Shown here piece by piece: positions 18,542-27,183 of a stretch of DNA of 64,000 bases; the stretch's first letter is position 1; each line of letters starts with the position of its first letter. Location of the stretch: NCBI GenBank assembly GCA_021151685.1, contig JAGKWS010000007.1, forward strand, positions 1 through 64,000, in the 5' to 3' direction. This stretch comes from Chitinophagaceae bacterium (GTDB taxonomy: Bacteria; Bacteroidota; Bacteroidia; Chitinophagales; Chitinophagaceae). The notes below the pieces were generated by a model. It searched no databases, was not told the origin of the DNA, and saw only the letters and a program-made list of their open reading frames with translations. Position numbers and translations under genes: made by a program.

Positions 18542-18614
18542 GCGGAAGTAGCTCAGCTGGTAGAGCATCAGCTTCCCAAGCTGAGGGTCGCGGGTTCGAA
18601 TCTCGTCTTCCGCT
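18542..18614 (+). tRNA. tRNA-Gly (anticodon CCC)
   Basis: A 73-base cloverleaf. The acceptor stem GCGGAAG pairs with CTTCCGC. The D arm has GCTCAGCTGGTAGAGC. The anticodon arm TCAGC-TTCCCAA-GCTGA has CCC at 18575-18577. The T arm has GGGTTCGAATC. It reads glycine codon GGG. No CCA is encoded. Confidence 0.95.
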
Positions 18615-18622
18615 CTTGATGA

Positions 18623-18650
18623 AAGTCGCTCTTGTAGCGGCTTTTGTTGT
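18623..18650 (+). terminator. Terminator after tRNA-Gly
   Basis: AAGTCGCT and AGCGGCTT form an 8 bp stem (one G-T pair) with a five-base loop, followed by TTGTTGTTTTTG. Confidence 0.65.
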
Positions 18651-18690
18651 TTTTGGAAATGTTTCTATGGCACAAACGTAATGTGCCAAT

Positions 18691-18724
18691 AAACAAAAAA
18701 GCTTCACATTTCTGTGAAGCTTTT
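18691..18724 (-). terminator. Terminator after tRNA-Asp
   Basis: On the minus strand AAAAGCTTCACA and TGTGAAGCTTTT form a perfect 12 bp stem around a four-base loop, followed by further T residues. It lies four bases after the tRNA-Asp 3' end and closes the paa transcript. Confidence 0.8.
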
Positions 18725-19207
18725 CTTGCGGACCGGACGGGACTCGAACCCGCGACCTCCGCCGTGACAGGGCGGCATTCTAACCGACTGAACTACCGAT
18801 CCTCTTACCATTACCGTATTGTCTGAGCCACAACGTGGGCAAGACACAGGAGCATGGACAGATGTTGTGGCTGCCCTCCCGGCAGGAGGTGCTATGCCGT
18901 ACCGTCGCATTTTTTCGCGGGCACGCTCAGTGAGCATATCGGTTGTCCATACGGGTTGTATTACTATAGTTACCGTAAATGGTTCGGCACCATGTGCTTT
19001 TAGTGTCATCTTTATTTCGGCATCTATCAGCCCCATGGCCGGGCAACCCGTGTAGGTGGGCGATATCAGTACGTTGTAGCCGTTGTCGGTTATCTCTACA
19101 TCGCGCAGAATGCCCATCTCTTCTATGGTTACTACCGGTATTTCGGGGTCTGGTATGGCCGAAAGCATTTTCATGATGTCGGCCTTGGTATATCTGTTGG
19201 CTACCAT
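18704..19207 (-). CDS. paaD: PaaD-like protein, C-terminus replaced by tRNA-Asp read-through
   Basis: The first 135 or so residues are a good PaaD: a MIP18/DUF59-type domain (IPDPEIPVVTIEEMGILRDV, PTYTGCPAMGLIDAEIK, VWTTDMLTERAREKMRRYGI), then CPRCGSDN. Known PaaD proteins continue with a GST-C-K-A block and two more cysteines that complete a metal site. Here the frame instead enters tRNA-Asp (18729-18802) and stops at 18704, so the last 30 or so residues are translated tRNA sequence without those cysteines. The break falls just where GS of the normal block would be. RNase P processing of the tRNA would also leave this message without a stop codon. The protein may be inactive or partly active. 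It overlaps paaC by seven bases. Confidence 0.8.
   Translation of the reverse strand: MVANRYTKADIMKMLSAIPDPEIPVVTIEEMGILRDVEITDNGYNVLISPTYTGCPAMGLIDAEIKMTLKAHGAEPFTVTIVIQPVWTTDMLTERAREKMRRYGIAPPAGRAATTSVHAPVSCPRCGSDNTVMVRGSVVQSVRMPPCHGGGRGFESRPVRKKSFTEM
18729..18802 (-). tRNA. tRNA-Asp (anticodon GTC)
   Basis: A 74-base cloverleaf on the minus strand. The acceptor stem GGATCGG pairs with CCGGTCC (one T-G pair). The anticodon arm CCGCC-CTGTCAC-GGCGG has GTC at 18766-18768. The T arm contains GGGTTCGAGTCCC. The gene overlaps the paaD reading frame and lies on the same strand. No TAnnTTTG promoter box is visible just upstream, inside paaD, so it may depend on the aromatic-degradation operon for transcription. 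Confidence 0.95.
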
Positions 19208-19959
19208 ATTGCGTTAGGATAAGCGCGTTGCAGGTACTGTAATTCTGTGAGTATATGCCCCAAGTGTTCGGTATGAATGCCCGTATGGCCTCCACGCTGC
19301 CTATGGGTTGTTTTGGGCAGGTTTAGTGTGGCTTCTGCCAATACGGTTTCTACCTGCTCTATCCATGGTGCATAGTGTGTAGCAGCATTTGTGGCAATAC
19401 CGTTTGCAACAAGGGTGTCTTCACCAGCAGCCATTTCAAACAGCTCGTGGGTATATGGCCACAGTTTTTCCAGTGCTGCCTGCGCTCTGCGGTTACTTTC
19501 CGGCGTGCCATCACCCAAGCGCAACACCCAATCGGCCGTATGGGCATAATGATATTTTACTTCCTTCAGTGCCTTTGCTGCTATTGCGGCCAGTTCGGTA
19601 TGTGTGCTTTGAGAAAGTGCGGTATACAATTGCACCTCGAAAGCCGATACCAAAAACTGCCTGATGATAGAAAAAGCGAAATCGGTGTTGGGTAACTCCA
19701 CAATCAGGTCGTTCAGGTACTGGCGTTCCCCCCTGCGGTAGGCCATTTCATCGGCTGTTCGGGTAGGGGTTTGCAGTTTGCCGGCAAGCTCCAGCAACAA
19801 TTCTGCACGGCCGGTCATATCCAGTGCAAAGTTGGTGAGTGCCAAGTCTTCCTCCAGCAGTGGGGCTTTGCTACACCATTCCGACAAGCGGTAGGACTGT
19901 ATGAGAGAATTGTCGCCGAGTCGGGTACAATACTGTGCTATTGCTTGTTGTTGGCTCAT
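19201..19959 (-). CDS. paaC: 1,2-phenylacetyl-CoA epoxidase structural subunit PaaC
   Basis: A 252-residue ferritin-like helical subunit. CTRLGDNSLIQSYRLSEWCS, LALTNFALDMTGRAELL and EVKYHYAHTADWVLRLGDGT are characteristic of PaaC. Family knowledge: PaaC lacks the catalytic di-iron site and forms the scaffold dimer with PaaA in the multicomponent monooxygenase that epoxidises the ring of phenylacetyl-CoA. It is separated from paaB by two bases and overlaps paaD, which supports one operon. Confidence 0.93.
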   Translation of the reverse strand: MSQQQAIAQYCTRLGDNSLIQSYRLSEWCSKAPLLEEDLALTNFALDMTGRAELLLELAGKLQTPTRTADEMAYRRGERQYLNDLIVELPNTDFAFSIIRQFLVSAFEVQLYTALSQSTHTELAAIAAKALKEVKYHYAHTADWVLRLGDGTPESNRRAQAALEKLWPYTHELFEMAAGEDTLVANGIATNAATHYAPWIEQVETVLAEATLNLPKTTHRQRGGHTGIHTEHLGHILTELQYLQRAYPNAIW

Positions 19960-19961
19960 AG

Positions 19962-20252
19962 TTAAATTGCTTTTGCGCCTTCGGGCATGGTGTAGAATGT
20001 AGGCATACGGTATATTTTGTCGTTAGCCGGGTCGAAGAACATGTCCTGCTCATCGGGGTTGCTGGCCACTATGGCCGATGTGGGCACTACCCATATGCTG
20101 GTACCTTCGCCCCTACGGGTGTAGGTGTCGCGTGCGTTTTGCAATGCCATTTCGCCATCGGCGGCATGTACGCTGCCTGCATGTATATAGTTGGCACCAG
20201 AACGGGCCTGCATAAACACTTCCCAAGTGTTCAGTTGTGTGTCTTGTGTCAT
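19962..20252 (-). CDS. paaB: 1,2-phenylacetyl-CoA epoxidase subunit PaaB
   Basis: A 96-residue small subunit. WEVFMQARSGANYIHAGSV and ENARD-like ALQNARDTYTRRGEGTSIWV are the family core. In the known complex PaaB bridges PaaAC units and is needed for full activity; it has no cofactor. It lies between paaA (11-base gap) and paaC (2-base gap). Confidence 0.93.
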   Translation of the reverse strand: MTQDTQLNTWEVFMQARSGANYIHAGSVHAADGEMALQNARDTYTRRGEGTSIWVVPTSAIVASNPDEQDMFFDPANDKIYRMPTFYTMPEGAKAI

Positions 20253-20263
20253 CTTGATTTTGT

Positions 20264-21220
20264 TTAATGGTTCAGCAGTTTTTCTTGTTTTTTCTTAGCG
20301 TAGGCGGCGGCAGCTTCGCGTACCCATGCACCTTCTTCATGCACCTGCTTGTGATGATCCATACGTTGTTGGTTGCAGGGGCCGTTGCCGCCAATCACCT
20401 GGTAAAACTCTTCCCAGTTGATAGTTCCGTGGTCGTAGCCGCGCTTTGCCTCATTCCATTTCAGGTCTTGGTCGGGTATTGTCAGGCCTATTACCTCGGC
20501 CTGTTGCACTGTCTTATCAATAAACTTCTGGCGCAGTTCATCGTTCGAGTGGCGTTTTATCTTCCAGCGAAAGGCATCGCCACTATGAGGAGAGTCGGAG
20601 TCGTGCGGGCCAAACATCATAAGCGATGGCCACCACCACCTATTCATGGCATCTTGTGCCATTGCGCGTTGGTCGGCAGTGCCGGCCATCATGCGGGCCA
20701 TTATTTCGTACCCCTGCCGCTGGTGAAAGCTCTCTTCCTTACATATGCGCACCATAGCACGGCTATATGGGCCGTAGGAGGTACGTTGCAGCGATACCTG
20801 ATTGACAATGGCGGCACCATCTACCAGCCAACCTATGGCACCAATATCGGCCCATGTAAGGGCAGGGTAGTTGAATATGTTCGAATATTTAGCCTTGCCG
20901 GTGTGCAGCTGTTTTATCATTTCATCGCGCGATATGCCCAATGTTTCGGCAGCACTGTATAGGTATAGGCCATGTCCGCCTTCGTCTTGTATTTTGGCCA
21001 GCAGTATCTGCCTTGCCCTTAGCGATGGGGCGCGGGTTATCCAGTTGCCCTCGGGCTGCATGCCTATCACCTCGCTGTGTGCATGTTGCGACATTTGCCT
21101 TATCAGATGCTTTCGGTAGGCATCGGGCATTCGGTCGCGGGGTTCTATCGCATCGCCCTTATCTATTTTCTCCTCAAAGTGCCTGAGGAGCTGGTCTTTT
21201 ACACTGTCTGCTACTTGCAT
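20264..21220 (-). CDS. paaA: 1,2-phenylacetyl-CoA epoxidase catalytic subunit PaaA
   Basis: A 318-residue di-iron subunit. It shows IEPRDRMPDAYRKHLIRQMS, HAHSEVIGMQPEGNWI, KIQDEGGHGLYLYSAAETLG and CKEESFHQRQGYEIM; the E/D-x-x-H pairs there are the likely iron ligands. It oxidises phenylacetyl-CoA to the ring-1,2-epoxide with electrons from PaaE. No paaE lies in this operon or elsewhere in the window, so the reductase must be encoded elsewhere. It begins 26 bases after the hppD stop, so tyrosine and phenylacetate breakdown genes share a transcript. Confidence 0.94.
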   Translation of the reverse strand: MQVADSVKDQLLRHFEEKIDKGDAIEPRDRMPDAYRKHLIRQMSQHAHSEVIGMQPEGNWITRAPSLRARQILLAKIQDEGGHGLYLYSAAETLGISRDEMIKQLHTGKAKYSNIFNYPALTWADIGAIGWLVDGAAIVNQVSLQRTSYGPYSRAMVRICKEESFHQRQGYEIMARMMAGTADQRAMAQDAMNRWWWPSLMMFGPHDSDSPHSGDAFRWKIKRHSNDELRQKFIDKTVQQAEVIGLTIPDQDLKWNEAKRGYDHGTINWEEFYQVIGGNGPCNQQRMDHHKQVHEEGAWVREAAAAYAKKKQEKLLNH

Positions 21221-21246
21221 AGTATGTGGTTTTATGCATTTAATTC

Positions 21247-22404
21247 TTATAGTGTACCTCTTTTAGCTTGTTCGGCCTCTATAGATTCGAACAGTGCCTG
21301 AAAATTGCCCTTGCCAAATGATCTTGCCCCCTTGCGCTGTATGATTTCGAAAAACAGGGTAGGGCGGTCTTCTACCGGCTTGGTGAAAATCTGCAACAGG
21401 TAGCCTTCTTCGTCGCGGTCTACCATGATGCCCAGACTCTTTAGTATTGCCATGTCTTCCTGAATGGAGCCAACACGCTCGGCCACAGTATCGTAATATG
21501 TGCCGGGCACATGCAGGAACTCTACTCCACGTTTCTTCATTTCGGACACAGTAAAGACTATGTCGTTGGTAGCTACGGCTATGTGCTGGCAACCGGGACC
21601 TTCATAAAAATTGAGGTATTCTTCTACCTGCGATTTCTTGATACCTTTGGCGGGCTCGTTGATGGGGAACTTGATACGGCCATTGCCGTTGGTCATTACC
21701 TTGCTCATCAACGCAGTGTAATCGGTAGATATATCTTTATCATCAAACGTAACCAGATTGGCAAAGCCCATTACCTGCTCGTAGAAAGACGACCATTTGT
21801 TCATAGAGCCCAGCTCTACATTGCCCACCATATGGTCTATATAGCGCAGCCCAGTAGAAATGGGGTTATAGTCCGATTCCCATTTCTGAAAGCCGGGCAG
21901 GAATACACCCTTGTAGTTTCTGCGCTCTACAAACATATGTATAGTGTCGCCATAGGTATGTATGCCTGCTGTTACTACTTCGCCATGCTCATCGGTAGTA
22001 GTAACAGGTTCCATGAAAGATTCGGCACCACGGGCAGTTGTTTCCTCCCAAGATTTGCGGGCATCGTCTACCCAAAGGGCTATTACCCGCACACCATCGC
22101 CATGTTTACGGATGTGATCGGCCACAAACCCGTCTGAGCGGAGGGGGGTAGTGAGTACCAGTCTTATTTTGTCTTGTACCAGTACATAAGATACGCGGTC
22201 TCTTACACCGGTTTCCAGACCAGCATATGCCAGCGACTGAAAGCCGAATGCTGTTTTGTAGTAGTGTGCCGCCTGTTTGGCATTGCCTACATAGAGCTCT
22301 ACATAGTCGGTACCATTGATGGGCAAAAAGTCTTTGGCCTCGGTAAATATCTTCTCGATGCCGTAGTTATAGTTTTTTACTTCAGTAAGGTCATGCAGTT
22401 GCAT
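21247..22404 (-). CDS. hppD: 4-hydroxyphenylpyruvate dioxygenase
   Basis: A 385-residue non-heme Fe(II) enzyme that turns 4-hydroxyphenylpyruvate into homogentisate in tyrosine catabolism. The start NGTDYVELYVGNAKQAAHYY opens the first VOC half. Iron ligands are visible as His in RYIDHMVGNV, His in GCQHIAVATND and Glu in TLFFEIIQRKG. The ATG at 22404 is chosen because the frame upstream only offers a TTG at 22431 that overlaps the hmgA stop. It sits directly downstream of hmgA, its pathway successor. Confidence 0.94.
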   Translation of the reverse strand: MQLHDLTEVKNYNYGIEKIFTEAKDFLPINGTDYVELYVGNAKQAAHYYKTAFGFQSLAYAGLETGVRDRVSYVLVQDKIRLVLTTPLRSDGFVADHIRKHGDGVRVIALWVDDARKSWEETTARGAESFMEPVTTTDEHGEVVTAGIHTYGDTIHMFVERRNYKGVFLPGFQKWESDYNPISTGLRYIDHMVGNVELGSMNKWSSFYEQVMGFANLVTFDDKDISTDYTALMSKVMTNGNGRIKFPINEPAKGIKKSQVEEYLNFYEGPGCQHIAVATNDIVFTVSEMKKRGVEFLHVPGTYYDTVAERVGSIQEDMAILKSLGIMVDRDEEGYLLQIFTKPVEDRPTLFFEIIQRKGARSFGKGNFQALFESIEAEQAKRGTL

Positions 22405-22415
22405 ATATGACAAGT

Positions 22416-23573
22416 TTAATCTGTTAGCCAAGATTTGTAATAGTCGGGCACTTCAATGCTCAGTGCCTCGCGGGTTATCATCATGGGGGCAAATGGGTCT
22501 ATCATTACAGCCAGTTCTTTGGTCTCTTTCTGGCCTATGCTGCGCTCTATGGCTCCGGGATGCGGGCCGTGAGGTATTCCTCCGGGGTGCAGGGTCAGTT
22601 GGCCGGCCTTTATGTTGTTTCGGCTCATAAAGTCGCCATCTACATAGTACAGTATCTCATCGCTGTCTATGTTGCTGTGGTGGTAGGGGGCAGGTATGGC
22701 CTGCGGATGATAATCGTACAGGCGCGGCACAAAAGAGCATACCACAAATCCACGACTCTCAAACGTTTGGTGTATGGGTGGTGGCATATGTATGCGGCCG
22801 GTAATGGGTTCGAAGTTGAAAATAGAGAATGTGTATGGGTAGAGATAACCATCCCAACCAGCTACATCGAAAGGGTGATTGGCGTATACATACGGGAAAA
22901 TCATTCCTTTCTTTTTGATGTATATATCAAAATCGCCCGCTTCATCATACGTACGCAAATCTGTAGGGCGTTTGATGTCGCGCTCGCAAAAGGGCGAATG
23001 CTCCAGTAGCTGTCCGAACTCGTTGCGGTAGCGTTTGGGGGTGAAAATGGGGTCTGTAGACTCTACGAACAACAGCATGTTATCGGTGCCATCGAAGCTA
23101 ATTTTGTACACCGTGCCGCGTGGTATCAGTATATAGTCGCCATATTTGAAGGGCAGATTGCCAAACATGGTCTCAACAACCCCGCTCCCCTTATGCACGA
23201 ACAGCAGTTCATCGGCATCGGCATTTTTGAAGAAGTAAGGTGTTGATTGTGTGGGTGCTGCAAGGCCTATCTGAAGACTGCTGTTGACGAACAGTGTCTT
23301 TCGGCTTTTCATATAGTCGGCCTCGGGGGCTACATTGAAGCCGTTGAAGCTCATAGCGTTCAGGCTGCTTTCTGCTATCACTTCGGGCTGTACGCTGTAT
23401 GGCTTGCCCTTTTGGCGCACGCGGGTGGGTGGGTGCAGGTGGTATACAAGCGACGAAAGACCGCCAAAACCTAATGTACCTACCAATTCTTCCTGATATA
23501 ATTTGCCGTCGGGCTGACGGCTTACTGTATGACGTTTGTCGGGGATGGTGCCGAGAGTGTGATAAAATGGCAT
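22416..23573 (-). CDS. hmgA: Homogentisate 1,2-dioxygenase
   Basis: A 385-residue cupin-fold Fe(II) dioxygenase that opens the homogentisate ring to maleylacetoacetate. YHHSNIDSDEILYYVDG carries the His and Glu ligands, and LHPGGIPHGPHPG the last His. The ATG at 23573 gives MPFYHTLGTIPDKRHT, the usual start; an in-frame extension upstream runs across the promoter and is rejected. It is the first gene of the hmgA-hppD-paaABCD operon. Genes for the next steps (maleylacetoacetate isomerase, fumarylacetoacetase) are not in the window. Confidence 0.93.
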   Translation of the reverse strand: MPFYHTLGTIPDKRHTVSRQPDGKLYQEELVGTLGFGGLSSLVYHLHPPTRVRQKGKPYSVQPEVIAESSLNAMSFNGFNVAPEADYMKSRKTLFVNSSLQIGLAAPTQSTPYFFKNADADELLFVHKGSGVVETMFGNLPFKYGDYILIPRGTVYKISFDGTDNMLLFVESTDPIFTPKRYRNEFGQLLEHSPFCERDIKRPTDLRTYDEAGDFDIYIKKKGMIFPYVYANHPFDVAGWDGYLYPYTFSIFNFEPITGRIHMPPPIHQTFESRGFVVCSFVPRLYDYHPQAIPAPYHHSNIDSDEILYYVDGDFMSRNNIKAGQLTLHPGGIPHGPHPGAIERSIGQKETKELAVMIDPFAPMMITREALSIEVPDYYKSWLTD

Positions 23574-23593
23574 TATTAAGTTGTTTAACCACA

Positions 23594-23601
23594 CAAACTT
23601 A
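23594..23601 (-). promoter_or_regulatory. -7 box (TAAGTTTG) of the hmgA-paa operon
   Basis: The minus strand reads TAAGTTTG, a full match to TAnnTTTG, with a 20-base leader to the hmgA ATG. The -33 part is weak. Confidence 0.45.
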
Positions 23602-23690
23602 AAATGCCACTGGTGCCTCTTTTATGACGGTGGGCATATTCCCGGCTGATTATGATTAGGAAGGAAGCGCAGCAATTGCTAATACCGGCA

Positions 23691-24722
23691 TCATGGCACC
23701 ATTCTATTCTGAAAGTCGTGGGCACGTTGCAGGTAAATGACCAGCAACCCTACACTGGCATAGCAAATAACAAGCCCCGGTATAGACCAACCCAGTGTAT
23801 CGTACAAGCCATGCAGCAGTGCAGGTATGGCTATAGAAAGCAGCCACAGCGACTTGCGGTTGCGTGGGAACAGGTAGCCCATGGCCACAAAATAGCCGGC
23901 TATACCTGCCCATATAGCATGCAGGAAGGGGAGAGAGGTGAGCCGGGCAATGTTCATGAAAAAGGAGTCTTTGTAGCCCAACTGGCGGTTGACGGTAAGC
24001 TGGTATACAACTCCTTCAAAAACACCAAAACCGAGACCCGAAATGAGCCCATAGAATACCATAGTTTGTGGCACCTGCGGCTCTCTGGCCCGGCGGCTGA
24101 GCCAATAAAGTGCTAGTGCCTTTACTGCTTCTTCGGTAAGGCCCACACCCAAAAAATACCCTATGAACCGAAGAAAAATGGACGGGGCATCTACCAACGC
24201 ATACAGCGGATTGATACGGTCGAACCGGAGAAGATCTATGAGAATGAATATGACACCCTGTGTGGCAAAAAACACCCCAACCGTGGTTTTATTGCGCACC
24301 TGTGGTGTCTTAAAGACATAATAGAAGAACAAGGCCCATATGAGTGAAAAGTAAAGTGCAATGGCATAGAAAGTGAAGTAGGACGAGCCGGTGAACCGGA
24401 TGAGGAAGGCCGGGGTGAGCCCTATGATGGAGATAAGGAGTAGGCGTTTGTCGTTCTTCAGGTTTTTGTAAGAGATAGACTTGCGTGGCAGTAGCAAGTC
24501 CCAACCTATGGTGCCTATCTGTTTCAGGATACTGCCGTTTGATGCGATTGTAGGCTTGATGCCTGCCGCTTTCAGTATGTCTTTGACCACCATGTTGTGT
24601 AGCGTGCCACTTGCATCGGTAATGCGGTCGTGCAACAAAACATTGCCCTGACTCACATAATGAGCCAGGGCATTTATATCGTATGGGCCAAACTGTTGTC
24701 CGTTTCTCAGGATGTAATACAT
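23691..24722 (-). CDS. PrsW-family intramembrane protease with N-terminal GYF domain
   Basis: A 343-residue protein. Residues 1-50 are a GYF_2/DUF4339 module (MYYILRNGQQFGPYDINALA). After a linker come about eight transmembrane helices of the PrsW/CPBP-like type. The three conserved metalloprotease sites are visible: GLTEEAVKALALYW (EExxK), FGVFEGVVY (FxxxE) and FLHAIWAGIAGYF (His). PrsW of Bacillus cuts an anti-sigma factor; here the substrate is unknown. It starts 29 bases after terC and shares its strand, so it looks like the last gene of the Ter operon. That link is inference from spacing. Confidence 0.85.
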   Translation of the reverse strand: MYYILRNGQQFGPYDINALAHYVSQGNVLLHDRITDASGTLHNMVVKDILKAAGIKPTIASNGSILKQIGTIGWDLLLPRKSISYKNLKNDKRLLLISIIGLTPAFLIRFTGSSYFTFYAIALYFSLIWALFFYYVFKTPQVRNKTTVGVFFATQGVIFILIDLLRFDRINPLYALVDAPSIFLRFIGYFLGVGLTEEAVKALALYWLSRRAREPQVPQTMVFYGLISGLGFGVFEGVVYQLTVNRQLGYKDSFFMNIARLTSLPFLHAIWAGIAGYFVAMGYLFPRNRKSLWLLSIAIPALLHGLYDTLGWSIPGLVICYASVGLLVIYLQRAHDFQNRMVP

Positions 24723-24751
24723 AGAAAAACCGGGTATGAGTGTTGTAGGAA

Positions 24752-25528
24752 TTATTTCTCTTCGCCTATATGCTTCTTTGGATAGTTGAACAGCAGGCTG
24801 GTAATTATAGGAACAAAGAAGATAGCCACTGTGGTTGCCGATATTATAGAATCAGCCGTTTCGCTGGTAAGGAATTTGGCGAGTGGTGCTTCAGGATTGA
24901 AATGTTCGTATACGGACATCACCAGTTTCAAACCCAATATGGCAATAACAAGGAAGGCAGAAGTTTCGAGGAACGGATACTTATCCATTAGCCTTACAAA
25001 CCACTGTGCTATGAAACGCATAGCCAATATACCAATGAACACCCCTATACATACCAGCACAATGTTGGGGGTATATGCTACGGCAGCAAATACATTGTCT
25101 ATAGAAAAGGCCATATCCATTATTTCTACCAGTGCTACAGTGGCCCAAAAATTGCCAATTTTGCCAACCGTCATCTTGTAGAACCAGTTGCTATTTTTAT
25201 CTATAACGTCGTCTTCGGTGGTTTCGGTTTGTTTGCCTTTCCACCAATCGTATACCAGATAAAGCAGATATAGCCCTCCCAATGGTTTTAACCACCATAT
25301 TTTGATAAGGAAGGACGCAAACAACATGGCCAGCCCACGGAAGAAGTAGGCCCCCCATATACCATATTTAAGCGCACGGCTACGATCGTGCGCCGGCAGG
25401 TCCATCACCATTGTGGCCAATACGGCAGCATTATCTACCGATAGCAGGCTTTCTATGAGTATCAGGTTGCCGATAATCATCATGGAAGCCCCCGGATTAT
25501 CGATAATTTGTTGAATCAGTTCTGTCAT
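24752..25528 (-). CDS. terC: TerC-family integral membrane protein
   Basis: A 258-residue inner-membrane protein with about seven helices. LILIESLLSVDNAAVLATMV and MDMAFSIDNVFAAVAYT carry the two Asp-containing intramembrane motifs of TerC/Alx proteins, proposed to bind or move metal ions, probably manganese or calcium. ETSAFLVIAILGLKLVMS is also typical. It lies in the Ter operon, 102 bases after the kinase gene. In Ter systems TerC is thought to anchor TerD-type proteins at the membrane. Confidence 0.92.
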   Translation of the reverse strand: MTELIQQIIDNPGASMMIIGNLILIESLLSVDNAAVLATMVMDLPAHDRSRALKYGIWGAYFFRGLAMLFASFLIKIWWLKPLGGLYLLYLVYDWWKGKQTETTEDDVIDKNSNWFYKMTVGKIGNFWATVALVEIMDMAFSIDNVFAAVAYTPNIVLVCIGVFIGILAMRFIAQWFVRLMDKYPFLETSAFLVIAILGLKLVMSVYEHFNPEAPLAKFLTSETADSIISATTVAIFFVPIITSLLFNYPKKHIGEEK

Positions 25529-25630
25529 GTTGGTGTGGTTGAGATTTCTGGTGTAATATAATCAGTTAGTCATTCACATGGCACAATGGTACCAATTTGG
25601 CGTGTTAATTTAGGTTTGCTTTATGTATTG

Positions 25631-27139
25631 TTATTGGTTGGCGAGTGTTATTAATACTATACGGCCACCATCTTCTTTCGACAACAATATCTTTTTTCCA
25701 TCGGTAAGTTCTACCATAGAGCCGGGCGGTATTTCTTTGTCTTCGGTCACATCTTTCAGCGAGGTCAGTTTCTGGTTCACCAGTACCCACCTGCCATTAT
25801 GAAAGGTGAAGTATCCTACAGGCACCTTGTCGGCATCGGTAAGTCGCTCGTTGCGTATTACATTGCGGGTTACATGCCACTGAAATAAGTATTGGTTGTG
25901 ATATACCATCAGCCGATGATTTTCAGGTTTCCATACATTGGGTTTGAACTGGTAATACAAATCCAGTACGGGCAGGGTTCCCTTGTGTGGAGTGCCACAG
26001 AAGGGGCATTTTGGGGCACGGCTATTGTCGAACACATACCACTTTTGCTCGCAGGCGGTATTGCTGCAAGGCTGCATCAGGTCGGTAGTTCTTAGTATGG
26101 CATCTTCCCATTCGTTGGCAGTGGGTCTTTGATTGGGGTTGTGCAACCCGTCTATGAATGCTTTGTCGAACAGGGCCTTCAGGTATGGCCCCGTAATGGC
26201 GTAGGGTAGTTTATTTACGTCGGCCCACGGCAGCTCTTTGGGGTTCACCTGTTTCAGGTTGGGCCTGTTGCTGGCATCGGTAGGGTGTTCTATAAACAGT
26301 GCCCGCTCGCCCATGGCCAGCAGGTCGTCTTTTTCGGTTTCCAGGTCGTGTATCTTTCCCCCTTTCAGCGGGTGGCGGTATAGCAGATACATATATATCA
26401 TAGTGGCCAGCGCATGCAGGTCGGTGAGCCTGTTGGGCAGCTTGCGGTTGGGGTCGGTTTTGTTCAGATGTTTGGTTGCCAGTACTTCCGGAGCTATAAA
26501 GTCGGCAGTACCTATCACATCGGGCGGGAAAAGCCCGGGAACAACCAGCCCATCTACGTCTATAATGGCTGCCGTGCGGCTTACAGGGTCTACCAGCACG
26601 TTTTTGTACGAAAGATCGGAATGGGCCAAACCGGCAGCATGCAGCCGTTTTACCCCTCTCGATATGTTGACACAAACCTGAAAGTAGCTGAGCCAGTTGC
26701 CCAGTTCAGACTCATCGAGCCGGAGGGGAAATTGCTTGTTGCGAAACTTGGGCGATGCAAACCATTTGCCTTCTTTTTCTTTGCCTTTTATAAGATCGTT
26801 GGTGGCATATCCCTTTTTGAAAAAGAAGTTTTTGTTGTACACCGGTACTACAATGCCCACTTTTTTGTCTTGCTCTACCATGTCGGTTGGCCAGCAATAG
26901 AGGTCTTTGTAGTAGGCACCGCCCTCGCGGTTGAAGAAGCTGTTGTAGTATTGGGTAACAATACGTTTCAGCCTTTCGCGGGCATTAAAATCTTGTGCAT
27001 CTCGGTAAAATGCTACTACATAAGACCTGTCGGGGCTGAAGAATACATCTTTCATGCCGCCACGCATGGGTTCGCCATCGTCTACATACTGGTAGGTTTT
27101 GCTGGGGTCAATAACAGACGCAACCGTTTTTATGCTCAT
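25631..27139 (-). CDS. Ser/Thr-type protein kinase with zinc ribbon, Ter operon
   Basis: A 502-residue cytoplasmic protein. The kinase core has Lys-bearing VVAFYRD-type strands near the start, catalytic loop HSDLSYKN (173-180) and DVDG (194-197) in place of DFG, then APEVL and the DLHALATMIY helix. C358, C363, C378 and C381 (CSNTAC... CPFC) form a zinc ribbon, and a beta-rich C-terminal region follows (FHNGRWVLVNQKLTSL, then PGSMVELTDG). Next to PP2C and VWA genes it fits the kinase of the TerY-P triad, thought to set the phosphorylation state of Ter proteins. Its substrates are unknown. Confidence 0.87.
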   Translation of the reverse strand: MSIKTVASVIDPSKTYQYVDDGEPMRGGMKDVFFSPDRSYVVAFYRDAQDFNARERLKRIVTQYYNSFFNREGGAYYKDLYCWPTDMVEQDKKVGIVVPVYNKNFFFKKGYATNDLIKGKEKEGKWFASPKFRNKQFPLRLDESELGNWLSYFQVCVNISRGVKRLHAAGLAHSDLSYKNVLVDPVSRTAAIIDVDGLVVPGLFPPDVIGTADFIAPEVLATKHLNKTDPNRKLPNRLTDLHALATMIYMYLLYRHPLKGGKIHDLETEKDDLLAMGERALFIEHPTDASNRPNLKQVNPKELPWADVNKLPYAITGPYLKALFDKAFIDGLHNPNQRPTANEWEDAILRTTDLMQPCSNTACEQKWYVFDNSRAPKCPFCGTPHKGTLPVLDLYYQFKPNVWKPENHRLMVYHNQYLFQWHVTRNVIRNERLTDADKVPVGYFTFHNGRWVLVNQKLTSLKDVTEDKEIPPGSMVELTDGKKILLSKEDGGRIVLITLANQ

Positions 27140-27183
27140 ACTGGTAAAAGGTAATGTAGGCTGGTAGCCGGTTGTTGTTAATA

